From assembly GCA_020637295.1 (NCBI GenBank), contig JACJWF010000008.1, forward strand, positions 62,001-126,000: a DNA stretch of 64,000 bases, in the 5' to 3' direction. The notes under the pieces are model-generated. The model was given only the letters and a program-made list of their open reading frames with translations, did not search any database and had not been told where the DNA came from. The position numbers were made by a program, and so were the translations under genes. This document shows, one piece after another, positions 1-8,134 of the stretch (its first letter is position 1; every line of letters begins with the position of its first letter). This DNA comes from Acidimicrobiaceae bacterium (GTDB taxonomy: Bacteria; Actinomycetota; Acidimicrobiia; Acidimicrobiales; Ilumatobacteraceae).

Positions 1-666
1 ACGCTGCACTGGCCGGTGGACCCGCTGCCGCTGGCCGCCTTCGTCGGCGCGCTGGTGGCCGTGCTGGTCACCTACTCCGTGGGCGTGTCGTTCGGCGGCA
101 ACAGCCTGACGCTGGTGCTCGCCGGCGTGGCCGTCGCCGCGCTGTGCACCGCCGTCCAGCAGATGGTCCTGCTGCGCAACGCCGACGTCATCGACGAGGT
201 CTACAGCTGGATCAGCGGGCGCCTGTCCACCGCCACGTGGGCGGACGTGCGCCTGGTGACGCCGTACGTGCTCGTGTCGTCCGTGATCCTCCTGCTGCAC
301 CGCCGGCAGCTGGACGTGCTGCGGGTGGGCGACGAGGAAGCTGCCTCGCTGGGCGCCGAGGTGAAGCGGGTGCGGCTGGTGGTGGTGATCGCCGCCACGC
401 TTGGCACCGCGGCGGTGGTCAGCGTCAGCGGCCTGATCGGCTTCGTCGGGATCATGGTGCCGCACGTGGTGCGGCTGGTGTTCAGCGCCTCGTACCGCTG
501 GGTGCTGCCGATGAGCATCGTCGTCGGCGCCACGTTCCTGATCCTCGCCGACGTGCCCGGGCGGGTGCTGGAGCACGGGCGGGAGACGCCGATCGGCGTG
601 GTCACCGCCTTCCTCGGCGCCCCGATGTTCATCGTCGTGCTGCGGTCGAAGCGGAGGCTGACATGA
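1..666 (+). CDS. FecCD-family ABC permease, 5' end cut by window
   Basis: Membrane permease of an ABC importer for iron-siderophore, haem or cobalamin type substrates. The reading frame is open to the left edge, so the N-terminal third is missing; about 221 residues are visible with at least five hydrophobic segments. The stretch GLIGFVGIMVPHVVRL is the cytoplasmic coupling loop typical of BtuC/FhuB/FecCD permeases, and the C-terminal helix pair ending in FLGAPMFIVVLRSKRRL is also typical. Its stop overlaps the start of the ATPase gene (ATGA), so the two are translationally coupled. The substrate cannot be read from the sequence. Confidence 0.9.
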   Translation, partial: TLHWPVDPLPLAAFVGALVAVLVTYSVGVSFGGNSLTLVLAGVAVAALCTAVQQMVLLRNADVIDEVYSWISGRLSTATWADVRLVTPYVLVSSVILLLHRRQLDVLRVGDEEAASLGAEVKRVRLVVVIAATLGTAAVVSVSGLIGFVGIMVPHVVRLVFSASYRWVLPMSIVVGATFLILADVPGRVLEHGRETPIGVVTAFLGAPMFIVVLRSKRRLT

Positions 667-1448
667 GCTCGCTGGCCTTCCAGGACGTCGTCGTCCGCTA
701 CGACCGACACGTCGCCGTGCAGCCGTTCACGGACTCGGTGCGGCCGGGGGAGTGGCTGTGCCTGATCGGCCCCAACGGCGCCGGCAAGTCCAGCGTGCTG
801 CGGGCGGTGGCCGGCCTGGTGGGCCACGAGGGGACGATCACGGTGGACGGCGCGCCGCTGGCCGTGCGGTCGCCGCGGCGCCGGGCCGCGCTGGTGGCGT
901 ACGTGCCGCAGAGCCCGCTGATCCCCGCCGACATGACGGGGTTCGACTACGTCCTCCTGGGCCGCAACCCGTACATCGGCTACTTCGGCAGCGAGAGCCG
1001 TCACGACCGGGCGCTGGTGCAGGACGTGCTGGAGCGGCTGGACCTGGTGCGCTTCGCCGACCGCCGCCTCGGCACGCTGAGCGGCGGCGAGCAGCAGCGG
1101 CTGGTGATCGCCCGGGCGGTGGCCCAGGAGGCGCCGGTGCTGCTGCTGGACGAGCCGACCAGCGCGCTGGACATCGGCCACCAGCAGCAGGCGCTGGAGC
1201 TGGTGGACCGGCTGCGCCGCGAGCACGGGCTGACCGTGGTGTCGGCGATGCACGACCTCACGCTGGCCGGCGTCTACGCCGACCGCCTGACCCTGCTCCA
1301 CCAGGGCAGCGTGGTGGCCGCGGGCGCGGCCGCTGAGGTGCTGCGGGCGGAGACGCTCAGCGAGTTCTACGGCGTCTCGGTGTCCGTCCATCACGATCCC
1401 GACGGCACCGTCGTCGTCGTCCCCCGCCGCACCGCCCCCCTGGCCTAG
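663..1448 (+). CDS. ABC transporter ATP-binding protein (FecE/BtuD type)
   Basis: Cytoplasmic ATPase energising the FecCD-type permease just upstream. 261 aa. Walker A GPNGAGKSS at residues 36-44, signature LSGGEQQR, Walker B VLLLDEPTSALD, and the switch histidine in SAMHDLT. Length and order fit the iron-chelate importer class. The ATG overlaps the permease stop by four bases, which fixes the start against the longer in-frame extension that runs back into the permease gene. Followed at once by a 38-bp hairpin repeat and a convergent gene. Substrate unknown because the binding protein lies outside the window. Confidence 0.93.
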   Translation: MSSLAFQDVVVRYDRHVAVQPFTDSVRPGEWLCLIGPNGAGKSSVLRAVAGLVGHEGTITVDGAPLAVRSPRRRAALVAYVPQSPLIPADMTGFDYVLLGRNPYIGYFGSESRHDRALVQDVLERLDLVRFADRRLGTLSGGEQQRLVIARAVAQEAPVLLLDEPTSALDIGHQQQALELVDRLRREHGLTVVSAMHDLTLAGVYADRLTLLHQGSVVAAGAAAEVLRAETLSEFYGVSVSVHHDPDGTVVVVPRRTAPLA

Positions 1449-1450
1449 TT

Positions 1451-1488
1451 GGAGGGTTTCCGGCTCGGAGGTGAGCACGAAACCCTCC
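1451..1488. repeat. 38-bp hairpin repeat, family 1, copy 1
   Basis: Arms GGAGGGTTTC and GAAACCCTCC are perfect complements around an 18-nt centre that contains GCTC-GGAGGT-GAGC, a small inner hairpin. It lies between two convergent genes, as expected for a bidirectional terminator. An identical copy (opposite strand) is at 22717-22754 and a near copy at 3272-3309; conservation of the loop is unusual for a plain terminator. Confidence 0.9.
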
Positions 1489-1496
1489 GACCGAGG

Positions 1497-3257
1497 TCAC
1501 AGGAGGTAGAGGCAGACGGCGCGACCGGCGTGGGCCTGCAGATCTGCAAGCGCGCGGACGTCGTCGGCCCGCTCGGCGACGTCGGCCGGCGGGTCGGCGG
1601 CCAGCACGATCGCCGCGTTGGCCGTGTCCAGCAGGGGCACGAGGTCCGCCCTGCCGCCGTCGGTCAACAGCGCCGCCAGTTCCGTGCGGAGCCTGGCCCG
1701 TCGGGCCCCGTCGGCCTCGCTGGGCCGTCCCCAGCAGGCCAGCTCCTCCGCCCCCGCGGGCAGTGCGTCGCCCGCCGACCACGCTCGCACCCCCACCACG
1801 ACGTCGGCGGTGCGGCCCGCCCTCCGGGTGCCGTAGAGGTTGGCCAGGCCTGGCTCGGCCAGCGTGATGCCGCGGGCGTCCAGCACGTTGGCCAGGCCTG
1901 CCGCCACCAGGCCGCTGAGCATCTCGTCGTCGAGCCGCCGAACCTCCAGCGTCCTGCCGCCCGTGTCGGGCACCTCGGCCGCCAGGGTGGCCACGGCTGC
2001 GCTGGTGGCCACGTCGGGGTGGTCCGCCGACAGGGTGCGGCCGACCGCCACGGCGGCCACTGCCACGATCACCAGTGCCATGGCCACGGCGGCCACGGTC
2101 ACCACGCCCGCCGCCGCGCCTGCCCTGCGCATGGCGCTGAACCCGGCCGGGTTGCCGTCGGGCCGGTGGCCGCCCAGCCGTCGGCGGATCGCCACCGCTG
2201 CGGCCATCGCCACGACGGCCCAGGAGAACGCCACCAGCGGGTACAACCAGCCGACGAGGTAGTCGAACCGGGGGCCGCGCAGCCCGGCCGCGCCGAGCAG
2301 GGCGCCCAGCCAGCCGGCAGCCGCCACATGGACGGCGTGGCGGAGCGGGCCGCGACCAGCCAGCAGCCGTGCCGCTGCCAGCAGGGCGATGAGCGCGAAG
2401 GGGACGACGCCCAGCGCCACGTCGATGGTGCGCAGGAAGGTCACGTCGCCCGCCTGCCACGGCCAGCTCAGGGAGGTGGCCCGACCGACGACCCCGACCG
2501 CCTCGCGCAGGCCCGCCGAGGGCTCGTCAGCGCGCTGTGCCCACCGGGCGACGTCGGCCAGGTTCCCCGGCCAGTGGGCGAGGGTGTCCACCACCACCGG
2601 TAGCCAGGCGGCCGTCAGCCCCGCCGCCCACCAGGCTGCTGCCCGGCCTGGCCGCGGGTGGCCACCGCGCCACCACGCCCGCACGGCGACGGCGACGGCA
2701 AGCGCAACGGCTGGGAGCAGCACGATGGCCGTGCCGGAGTGGGCCTGGGCGGCAAGGGTCCACGCGGCCAGCACGCTGCCGAGCCGGCCGGCGGTGGGCC
2801 GTTCGAGCGTCATCCATGCCGCCACCAGCGCCACCAGCACCGGCAGCACCGCGAGCGTCGGGTTCCAGGTGTCCAGCGCCAGCAGGTCGCCGCGCATCGC
2901 GACGAGCCCCACCACCGCGGTCGCCACACCGACGTTGGCGATGCGGCCCCGGCGTCGCAAGAGGGTCGCGATCCACGTCATCATCCCCACCGTGCAGAGG
3001 ACGGCCGTCAGGCGGATGGCCGTCGCATCGCCGCCGAACAGCCGGTACGGGATGGCGAACAGGTACTGGAACACCGGCCCGGGGTGGTTCCAGCCGTAGC
3101 GGCTGTAGGCGCCGACGAGTGGTGGGTCCAGGCTGAACACGTCCCGTGTGCGCAGTTCGAACAGCGCCCGGTCGGACGACTCCACCGACGGCAACCCGGG
3201 CAGGCGGCACAGCGCCGGCACGGCCACGGCCGCCACGGCCAGCGCCCATGCCACCAC
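1497..3257 (-). CDS. Polytopic membrane protein, GT-C (PMT/ArnT-like) glycosyltransferase candidate
   Basis: About 586 aa with roughly ten or more hydrophobic segments. The N-terminal part carries an acidic first loop (SSDRALFELRTRDVFS) followed by GWNHPGPVFQYLFAIPYRLFGG, the arrangement seen in lipid-sugar-dependent GT-C glycosyltransferases of the PMT_2/ArnT kind. The last 150 residues look soluble. Function beyond this fold is unknown. The frame continues upstream to a GTG inside the family 1 repeat at 3299; I prefer the GTG at 3257, but no Shine-Dalgarno or -10 settles it. Same strand as zwf, 54 nt downstream of it, so possibly read through from the zwf-gnd operon. Confidence 0.6.
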   Translation of the reverse strand: MVAWALAVAAVAVPALCRLPGLPSVESSDRALFELRTRDVFSLDPPLVGAYSRYGWNHPGPVFQYLFAIPYRLFGGDATAIRLTAVLCTVGMMTWIATLLRRRGRIANVGVATAVVGLVAMRGDLLALDTWNPTLAVLPVLVALVAAWMTLERPTAGRLGSVLAAWTLAAQAHSGTAIVLLPAVALAVAVAVRAWWRGGHPRPGRAAAWWAAGLTAAWLPVVVDTLAHWPGNLADVARWAQRADEPSAGLREAVGVVGRATSLSWPWQAGDVTFLRTIDVALGVVPFALIALLAAARLLAGRGPLRHAVHVAAAGWLGALLGAAGLRGPRFDYLVGWLYPLVAFSWAVVAMAAAVAIRRRLGGHRPDGNPAGFSAMRRAGAAAGVVTVAAVAMALVIVAVAAVAVGRTLSADHPDVATSAAVATLAAEVPDTGGRTLEVRRLDDEMLSGLVAAGLANVLDARGITLAEPGLANLYGTRRAGRTADVVVGVRAWSAGDALPAGAEELACWGRPSEADGARRARLRTELAALLTDGGRADLVPLLDTANAAIVLAADPPADVAERADDVRALADLQAHAGRAVCLYLL

Positions 3258-3271
3258 CGCGATCGGCGGTC

Positions 3272-3309
3272 GCAGGGTTTCCGGCTCGGAGGTGGACACG
3301 AAACCCTCC
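3272..3309. repeat. 38-bp hairpin repeat, family 1, copy 2
   Basis: Matches copy 1 except for one arm base (GCAGGG for GGAGGG) and a swap in the centre (GGAC for GAGC), which breaks the inner stem. It sits immediately after the zwf stop and before the start of the membrane protein gene, on the path of zwf transcription, so it would act as a terminator or attenuator there. Confidence 0.85.
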
Positions 3310-3311
3310 GA

Positions 3312-4715
3312 CTAAATGTGGGGTTCGTACCAGGTGTCGCCGTCGAGGACGCGCTCGGCCTCGGCAGGGCCCCACGAGCCGCGGAAGTACGGGTGCACCA
3401 CGCTGTCGGAGTCCAGCGCGGGCTGCACGATCCGCCAGGTCTGCTCGACGATGTCCTCCCTGGCGAAGCGGCGGGGCACGCCGGCCATCGCGTCGTCCAG
3501 GAGGCGCTCGTACGCCGACCGGCGCTCGCCGAGCGCGGCGGCGAAGTCCACCGACACGTCCACGGCCTGGCTGTCCAGTTCCTGCCCCGGCGTCTTGGCC
3601 TGGAGCGTGAACGTCACCCCGTCGTCGTTGCCCAGCCGCAGGCGCACCAGGTTGCGTTCCGGCCGCGGCCCGCCGGCCTCGTCGAACAACAGCCGCGGCG
3701 GCTCGCGGAACTCCACCACCACCTCGGTGGCGTTGGCGGCCAGACCCTTGCCGCAGCGGATGTACCACGGCACGCCGGCCCACCGCCACGAGTCGATCTC
3801 CAGGCGGGCGGCGACGAAGGTCTCCACGTTGGAGTCGGTCGCCACGCCGGGCTCGTCCCGGTAGCCGACGTACTGGCCGCGCACGATGCGCTGCGGGTCC
3901 ATCGCCGGCATCGCCGCGAACACCTTGGCCTTCTCGTCCTGGAGGTACTTGGACTCCGGCCCCACCGGTGGCTCCATCGCCACCAGCGACAGCACCTGCA
4001 GCAGGTGGTTCTGCATCACGTCGCGCACCGCGCCGACGGAGTCGTAGAAGCTGCCCCGGCCCTCCACCCCGATGGTCTCGCTCATCGTGATCTGCACGCT
4101 GCGGACGTAGTTGCGCTTCCACACCGGCTCCAGCAGGGCGTTGGAGAAGCGGAACACCAGGAGGTCCTCCACGCTCTCCTTGCCGAGGTAGTGGTCGATG
4201 CGGAAGATGCGCTCCTCGGGGAAGACCGAGTGCAGGGTGCGGTTGAGCTCCTCGGCGCTGGGCAGGTCGCGGCCGAACGGCTTTTCGACGACGATCCGCC
4301 CACGCTCGTTCAGGCCCACCGACGCCAACTGCTCCGCCACCGTCGGGAACATCAGCGGTGGGATGGCCATGTAGTAGACGGCGTGGGCGCTGTGCACACG
4401 GTCCAGCTTCTTGCGCAGGTTGCTCCAGGTGGCCTTGTCGGCGTAGTCGCCCTGGATGAGGTCCATCCGTTTCTGCAGGCGGGTGATCACTCCGTCGTCG
4501 GGGTCTTCCACGTGCTGGCGGATGGACTCTTCGCAGTGCTCGCGGAAGCCGGCGTCGGTCCAGTCGCTTCTGGCCACGCCGATGACGGGCACCGTGAGCG
4601 AGCCGTGGCGCTCCAGTTCGTAGAGCGCGGGGAACAGCTTGCGCTTGGCCAGGTCGCCGGTGGCGCCGAAGAGCACCAGCGCATCGGCCGTGGGTTGGGT
4701 GGCCAGCTCGCTCAC
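3312..4715 (-). CDS. zwf: Glucose-6-phosphate 1-dehydrogenase
   Basis: Catalyses glucose-6-phosphate to 6-phosphogluconolactone with NADP+, entry step of the oxidative pentose phosphate pathway; cytosolic. 467 aa, normal length. Nucleotide-binding GATGDLAKRKL at residues 17-27, EKPFGRD at 144-150, and the substrate motif RIDHYLGKE at 172-180 with the catalytic histidine. GTG start chosen because it overlaps the gnd stop (GTGA) and is preceded by AAGGAGGTG inside gnd. Second gene of a gnd-zwf operon. The gene for 6-phosphogluconolactonase is not adjacent. Confidence 0.97.
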   Translation of the reverse strand: MSELATQPTADALVLFGATGDLAKRKLFPALYELERHGSLTVPVIGVARSDWTDAGFREHCEESIRQHVEDPDDGVITRLQKRMDLIQGDYADKATWSNLRKKLDRVHSAHAVYYMAIPPLMFPTVAEQLASVGLNERGRIVVEKPFGRDLPSAEELNRTLHSVFPEERIFRIDHYLGKESVEDLLVFRFSNALLEPVWKRNYVRSVQITMSETIGVEGRGSFYDSVGAVRDVMQNHLLQVLSLVAMEPPVGPESKYLQDEKAKVFAAMPAMDPQRIVRGQYVGYRDEPGVATDSNVETFVAARLEIDSWRWAGVPWYIRCGKGLAANATEVVVEFREPPRLLFDEAGGPRPERNLVRLRLGNDDGVTFTLQAKTPGQELDSQAVDVSVDFAAALGERRSAYERLLDDAMAGVPRRFAREDIVEQTWRIVQPALDSDSVVHPYFRGSWGPAEAERVLDGDTWYEPHI

Positions 4716-5725
4716 CCCTTCACCTCCTTGTGCCCGCCGAACCCGGACCGCATGGCCGACAGCACCCTGTGGGCCACGTCGCCACGCTCTCGCGAGTAGA
4801 ACCGGTCCCACAGCGCGGAGGCCAGCGTGGGCACCGGCACGCCCTCGTCGATGGCGGCGTGCAGGGTCCAGCGGCCCTCGCCGGAGTCGCTGACCCGGCC
4901 CTCGTATGCGTCCAGCGTGGGGTCCTCGTGCAGTGCCGCCGCGGTGAGGTCGAGCAGCCAACTGCTGATGACGCTGCCCCGCCGCCACAGCTCGGTCACG
5001 GCCGCCAGGTCGATCTGGTAGCGGTAGTACTCCGGGTGGGTGAGCGGGGCGGTCTCGGCGTCCTTGGTGTGCTGCTCGGTGCCGATGTCCGCCTTGGCCA
5101 GCACGTTCAGGCCCTCGGCGTAGGCGGCCATGATCCCGTACTCGATCCCGTTGTGGACCATCTTCACGAAGTGGCCGGCGCCGCTCGGCCCGCAGTGCAG
5201 CCAGCCCTGTTCCTCCGCCGTCACGGGGCCGTCGCGGCCGTCGGTGCGGGCGGCCGCGTCCACCCCTGGGGCCAGCGCGTCGAACACCGGCACCATCTGG
5301 GCCACGGCGTCGTGCGGGCCGCCGATCATCAGGCAGTACCCGCGCTCCAACCCGAACACGCCACCGCTGGTGCCGACGTCCAGGTAGTTGATGCCCCGCT
5401 CGGCCAGCGGCCCGGCGCGGTCGACGTCGTCCCGATACCAGGAGTTGCCGCCGTCGATCAGGCAGTCGCCGGCCTCCAGCAGGGCGGCGAAGCGGTCCAC
5501 CGAACTGCCCACGTGGGCGGCCGGCACCATCAGCCAGACGTGACGGGGCGGGGCCAGCGCGGCGACGAGGTCCTCCGGCGTTCGCGCACCCGTGAAGCCC
5601 TCGGCTTCCAGCGCGGCGACCGCCGCCTCGTTGACGTCGTGGACCACCACGTCGATCCCTGCCCGCCGGAGGCGGCGGGCCATGTTGGCTCCCATGCGGC
5701 CGAGGCCGACCATCGCGATCTGCAT
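4712..5725 (-). CDS. gnd: 6-phosphogluconate dehydrogenase, decarboxylating (short form)
   Basis: Oxidises 6-phosphogluconate to ribulose-5-phosphate and CO2. 337 aa, the short YqeC/GndA-like class rather than the 470-aa enzyme. Rossmann GLGRMG at residues 7-12, DVGTSGGVFGLERG, and the catalytic region HFVKMVHNGIEY at 185-196 with Lys188. Coupled to zwf by a 4-base overlap, so both oxidative steps are made together. A weak -10-like CAACCT lies 7 nt before the ATG. Divergent from the gene at 5770 with 44 bp between starts. Confidence 0.95.
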   Translation of the reverse strand: MQIAMVGLGRMGANMARRLRRAGIDVVVHDVNEAAVAALEAEGFTGARTPEDLVAALAPPRHVWLMVPAAHVGSSVDRFAALLEAGDCLIDGGNSWYRDDVDRAGPLAERGINYLDVGTSGGVFGLERGYCLMIGGPHDAVAQMVPVFDALAPGVDAAARTDGRDGPVTAEEQGWLHCGPSGAGHFVKMVHNGIEYGIMAAYAEGLNVLAKADIGTEQHTKDAETAPLTHPEYYRYQIDLAAVTELWRRGSVISSWLLDLTAAALHEDPTLDAYEGRVSDSGEGRWTLHAAIDEGVPVPTLASALWDRFYSRERGDVAHRVLSAMRSGFGGHKEVKG

Positions 5726-5755
5726 GGCGACAAGGTTGCCACGAATCCGGAGCGG

Positions 5756-5761
5756 TACGGT
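5756..5761 (+). promoter_or_regulatory. -10 box, leaderless start at 5770
   Basis: TACGGT ends 8 nt before the GTG, so transcription would begin at or next to the start codon. Confidence 0.6.
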
Positions 5762-5769
5762 TGGCGCCC

Positions 5770-6432
5770 GTGAACGCCGCCGATCGCTGGAACCTGGAGC
5801 GCGACGTCCCGGGCGCCACGGCCGCCCATCGGCGGCTGGATGCCCTGCTCGCCGATCTCACCGACGACGTGGCGCGCCGCCCGTCGCTGCTGCCCGACTG
5901 GACGGTGGGGCACGTCCTCACCCACATCGCCCGTAACGCCGACGGGCATCGCAACATGCTGGAGGCCGCCAACCGGGGCGAGGTCGGGGCGCAGTACCCC
6001 GGTGGCCTGGCCCAGCGCGGTAGCGACATCGACGCGGGCGCGGCCCGGCCGGCCGCCGAACTGATCGCCGACGTGGCCGCATCCTCCGCCGCGCTGGAGG
6101 CGGCTTGGGCGGCGATGACGCCGAACGGCTGGCAGGGCACGGGCGACACCGTGCGCGGGCCGGTGGAGGTGGCCGACCTGCCGTTCCGCCGCTGGCGGGA
6201 GACCGTTGTCCACCACGCTGACTTGGGGTTGGACGACGGCTGGGCGTCGTGGCCGGCCGACTATGTGCGCATCGAGTTGGGGCGGATGACCATGCTGTGG
6301 GCCAGCCGCCGCCCGATGGGCATGACGGGTCTGCCGGCGCAGGCGCTGGCCGTGCCGCCCCACCAGCGGCTGGCCTGGCTGATGGGTCGCGCCACCATCG
6401 ACGGGCTCGGCGACGCCGGGCTGATGGTATGA
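5770..6432 (+). CDS. Maleylpyruvate isomerase-family (DinB-like, mycothiol-dependent type) protein
   Basis: 220 aa. N-terminal MDMPI/DinB four-helix fold: WTVGHVLTHIARNADGHRNMLEAA near residues 45-70 and WRETVVHHADLGLDDGW near 140-155 supply the three histidines expected to bind a divalent metal. In actinobacteria such proteins use mycothiol; the true substrate here is unknown. GTG at 5770 preferred to an in-frame TTG three codons earlier because of the -10 box spacing. Its stop overlaps the copC-copD start (ATGA), linking it to copper handling or simply to a shared transcript. A second family member is at 33844. Confidence 0.85.
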   Translation: MNAADRWNLERDVPGATAAHRRLDALLADLTDDVARRPSLLPDWTVGHVLTHIARNADGHRNMLEAANRGEVGAQYPGGLAQRGSDIDAGAARPAAELIADVAASSAALEAAWAAMTPNGWQGTGDTVRGPVEVADLPFRRWRETVVHHADLGLDDGWASWPADYVRIELGRMTMLWASRRPMGMTGLPAQALAVPPHQRLAWLMGRATIDGLGDAGLMV

Positions 6433-8066
6433 CCGGCGCCGTCGCCCGCGCGCTCCGTCGCCCGCTCCTGCTGCTGGCGGCGCTCGTGGCCGTCCTCGGC
6501 CTGCTGCCCGCGGCGCCCGCCGCCGCGCACGCTGCGCTGGAGTCCTCGACCCCGGCGGCCAACGCGGTGCTCACGTCGTCGCCCCCGCTGATCGCCCTCG
6601 ACTTCGACGAGCGGATCGAGGCCGGGGTGGCCACCATCCGGCTGTTCGACGGCGACGGCGTGGCGATCGGCATCGGCAGCCCGGAGAGTGGGGCGGACGA
6701 CAGCCAGGTGCAGGCGACGGTCCCGCGGCTGGACGACGGGCTGTACGCCGTGGTGTGGCACGTGGTGTCGGCGGACGGGCACCCGGTGGACGGCGCGTTC
6801 GCCTTCCAGATCGGTACGACGGCCACCGGTGACGCGGAGGCGTTGCTGGAGCAGGTGCGCACGGTGGGCTCGTCGGCGCGGGCGTCGTGGTGGTCGGGCG
6901 TCGCCCGCTTCGCCTCGTTCGCCGGCTTCGTGCTGGTCGCCGGTGGGGGCTGGTGGGCGCTGCGCCGTCCGGCCCGGCTGGTGGAGCACCGTCGCATCCG
7001 CACCGTCCTGTCGGCCGGGGCGGCGCTGCTCGTCGTCGGGGCGCTCGGCGCGTTCGCCGTGTTCTCTGCGCAGGTGGGCGACGGCTCGTTCGGCGCGGCC
7101 TGGTCGCCTTCGTCGTGGGTGGACGCGCTGGACACCCAGCCAGGCCGCATGCTGCTGGTGCGGCTGCTGGCGGCCGTCGCCCTCCTGGGGCTCGCCCTGC
7201 CGCCGGTGCGGCGGACAGGCTCGCTGGGGCCGAGCGCCCCGGTGGTGGCGGGGCTCTTGCTCGCCGCGCTGGTGTCCTTCCCGATGGCGGGTCACCCGAA
7301 CGCGCTGAGCCCCCAGGTGCTGTGGATCGCTGTGGACGCCGTCCACCTCGCTGCCATCAGCGTGTGGCTGGGCGGGGTGTTGGTGCTGGCGCTGTGCCCG
7401 TCGAGCGTGGTGAACGAGCCCGAGGTGCAGCGGATTGCCCGGGGCTTCTCCGCCGCGGCGACGGTGGCCATCCCGGTCGCCATCGTCACCGGGGTGGCGC
7501 ATGCGTGGCGGCTGGCAGGGGGTCTCGGGCATGTTGCCGACACCTCGTGGGGGACCCTCCTCATCGTCAAGGTGGGCGTGGTCGTGGTCGTGTTGGCACT
7601 GGCCGCCGCTGCCCGCCGCCGCCTGCACCGCGGCGGCGCGGCGGCCGTCCGGCGCGTCGTGCGCACAGAACTGGTCGCCGGGGTGGTGATCCTCGCGCTC
7701 ACCGCCGCGCTGGCCGGCGAGCCGCCTCGCACCCCGCTGCCCAGCCGACCGTACGACGAGACACTTGCGGGTAGCGGCGTGATCGCCTCCGTGTCGATCT
7801 CGCCGGGCCGCGTGGGCAGCAACGAGATGCATGTGCTGCTCACCCCGCCGGGTGGCTCGATCACCCCCATCGCCGGATTGGCGGTGCGTGTGTCGCTGCC
7901 GTCGGCCGGCATCCCGCCCGCTCCGGGCACGGTGGTCCCCGAAGGGCCGAACCACTTCAGCGGCACGGTGACGTTCACCGAGGCGGGGGAGTGGACCGTG
8001 GAGTTCATCGTCCAGGTGACGGACACCGAGGCCGCGCTGCTGAAGGCGACGGTGTCGATTCCCTGA
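6429..8066 (+). CDS. CopC-CopD fusion, copper resistance/import membrane protein
   Basis: 545 aa. Signal peptide ends AAAAHA, giving the mature N-terminal histidine that binds copper in CopC. CopC beta-sandwich roughly residues 35-125 with VVSADGHPVDGAFAF, the second copper site. Then about eight transmembrane helices of the CopD domain (residues 150-430), and a C-terminal periplasmic domain of about 100 residues (from about 430) ending EWTVEFIVQVTD, YtkA-like. Such fusions move copper across the membrane, usually inward. ATG overlaps the previous stop. Confidence 0.9.
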   Translation: MTGAVARALRRPLLLLAALVAVLGLLPAAPAAAHAALESSTPAANAVLTSSPPLIALDFDERIEAGVATIRLFDGDGVAIGIGSPESGADDSQVQATVPRLDDGLYAVVWHVVSADGHPVDGAFAFQIGTTATGDAEALLEQVRTVGSSARASWWSGVARFASFAGFVLVAGGGWWALRRPARLVEHRRIRTVLSAGAALLVVGALGAFAVFSAQVGDGSFGAAWSPSSWVDALDTQPGRMLLVRLLAAVALLGLALPPVRRTGSLGPSAPVVAGLLLAALVSFPMAGHPNALSPQVLWIAVDAVHLAAISVWLGGVLVLALCPSSVVNEPEVQRIARGFSAAATVAIPVAIVTGVAHAWRLAGGLGHVADTSWGTLLIVKVGVVVVVLALAAAARRRLHRGGAAAVRRVVRTELVAGVVILALTAALAGEPPRTPLPSRPYDETLAGSGVIASVSISPGRVGSNEMHVLLTPPGGSITPIAGLAVRVSLPSAGIPPAPGTVVPEGPNHFSGTVTFTEAGEWTVEFIVQVTDTEAALLKATVSIP

Positions 8067-8082
8067 GGCGCCGCGCAGCATT

Positions 8083-8111
8083 CACTGGGCTCATCCAGCA
8101 TCCGGCCAGTG
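8083..8111. terminator. Possible terminator between convergent genes
   Basis: CACTGG and CCAGTG flank a 17-nt loop between two convergent stops. No T-run. Weak. Confidence 0.3.
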
Positions 8112-8134
8112 CCTCTCTACGGCGGGCCGGCGGG

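Noticed and set aside
201..1478. 425-aa open frame on the minus strand
   Set aside because: Shadow of the ABC permease and ATPase genes; His/Gln/Arg-rich text with no domain, as for many other long antisense frames here.
4799..6149. N-terminal extension of zwf to 945 aa
   Set aside because: The extension is gnd read out of frame; the true GTG overlaps the gnd stop and has a ribosome site.
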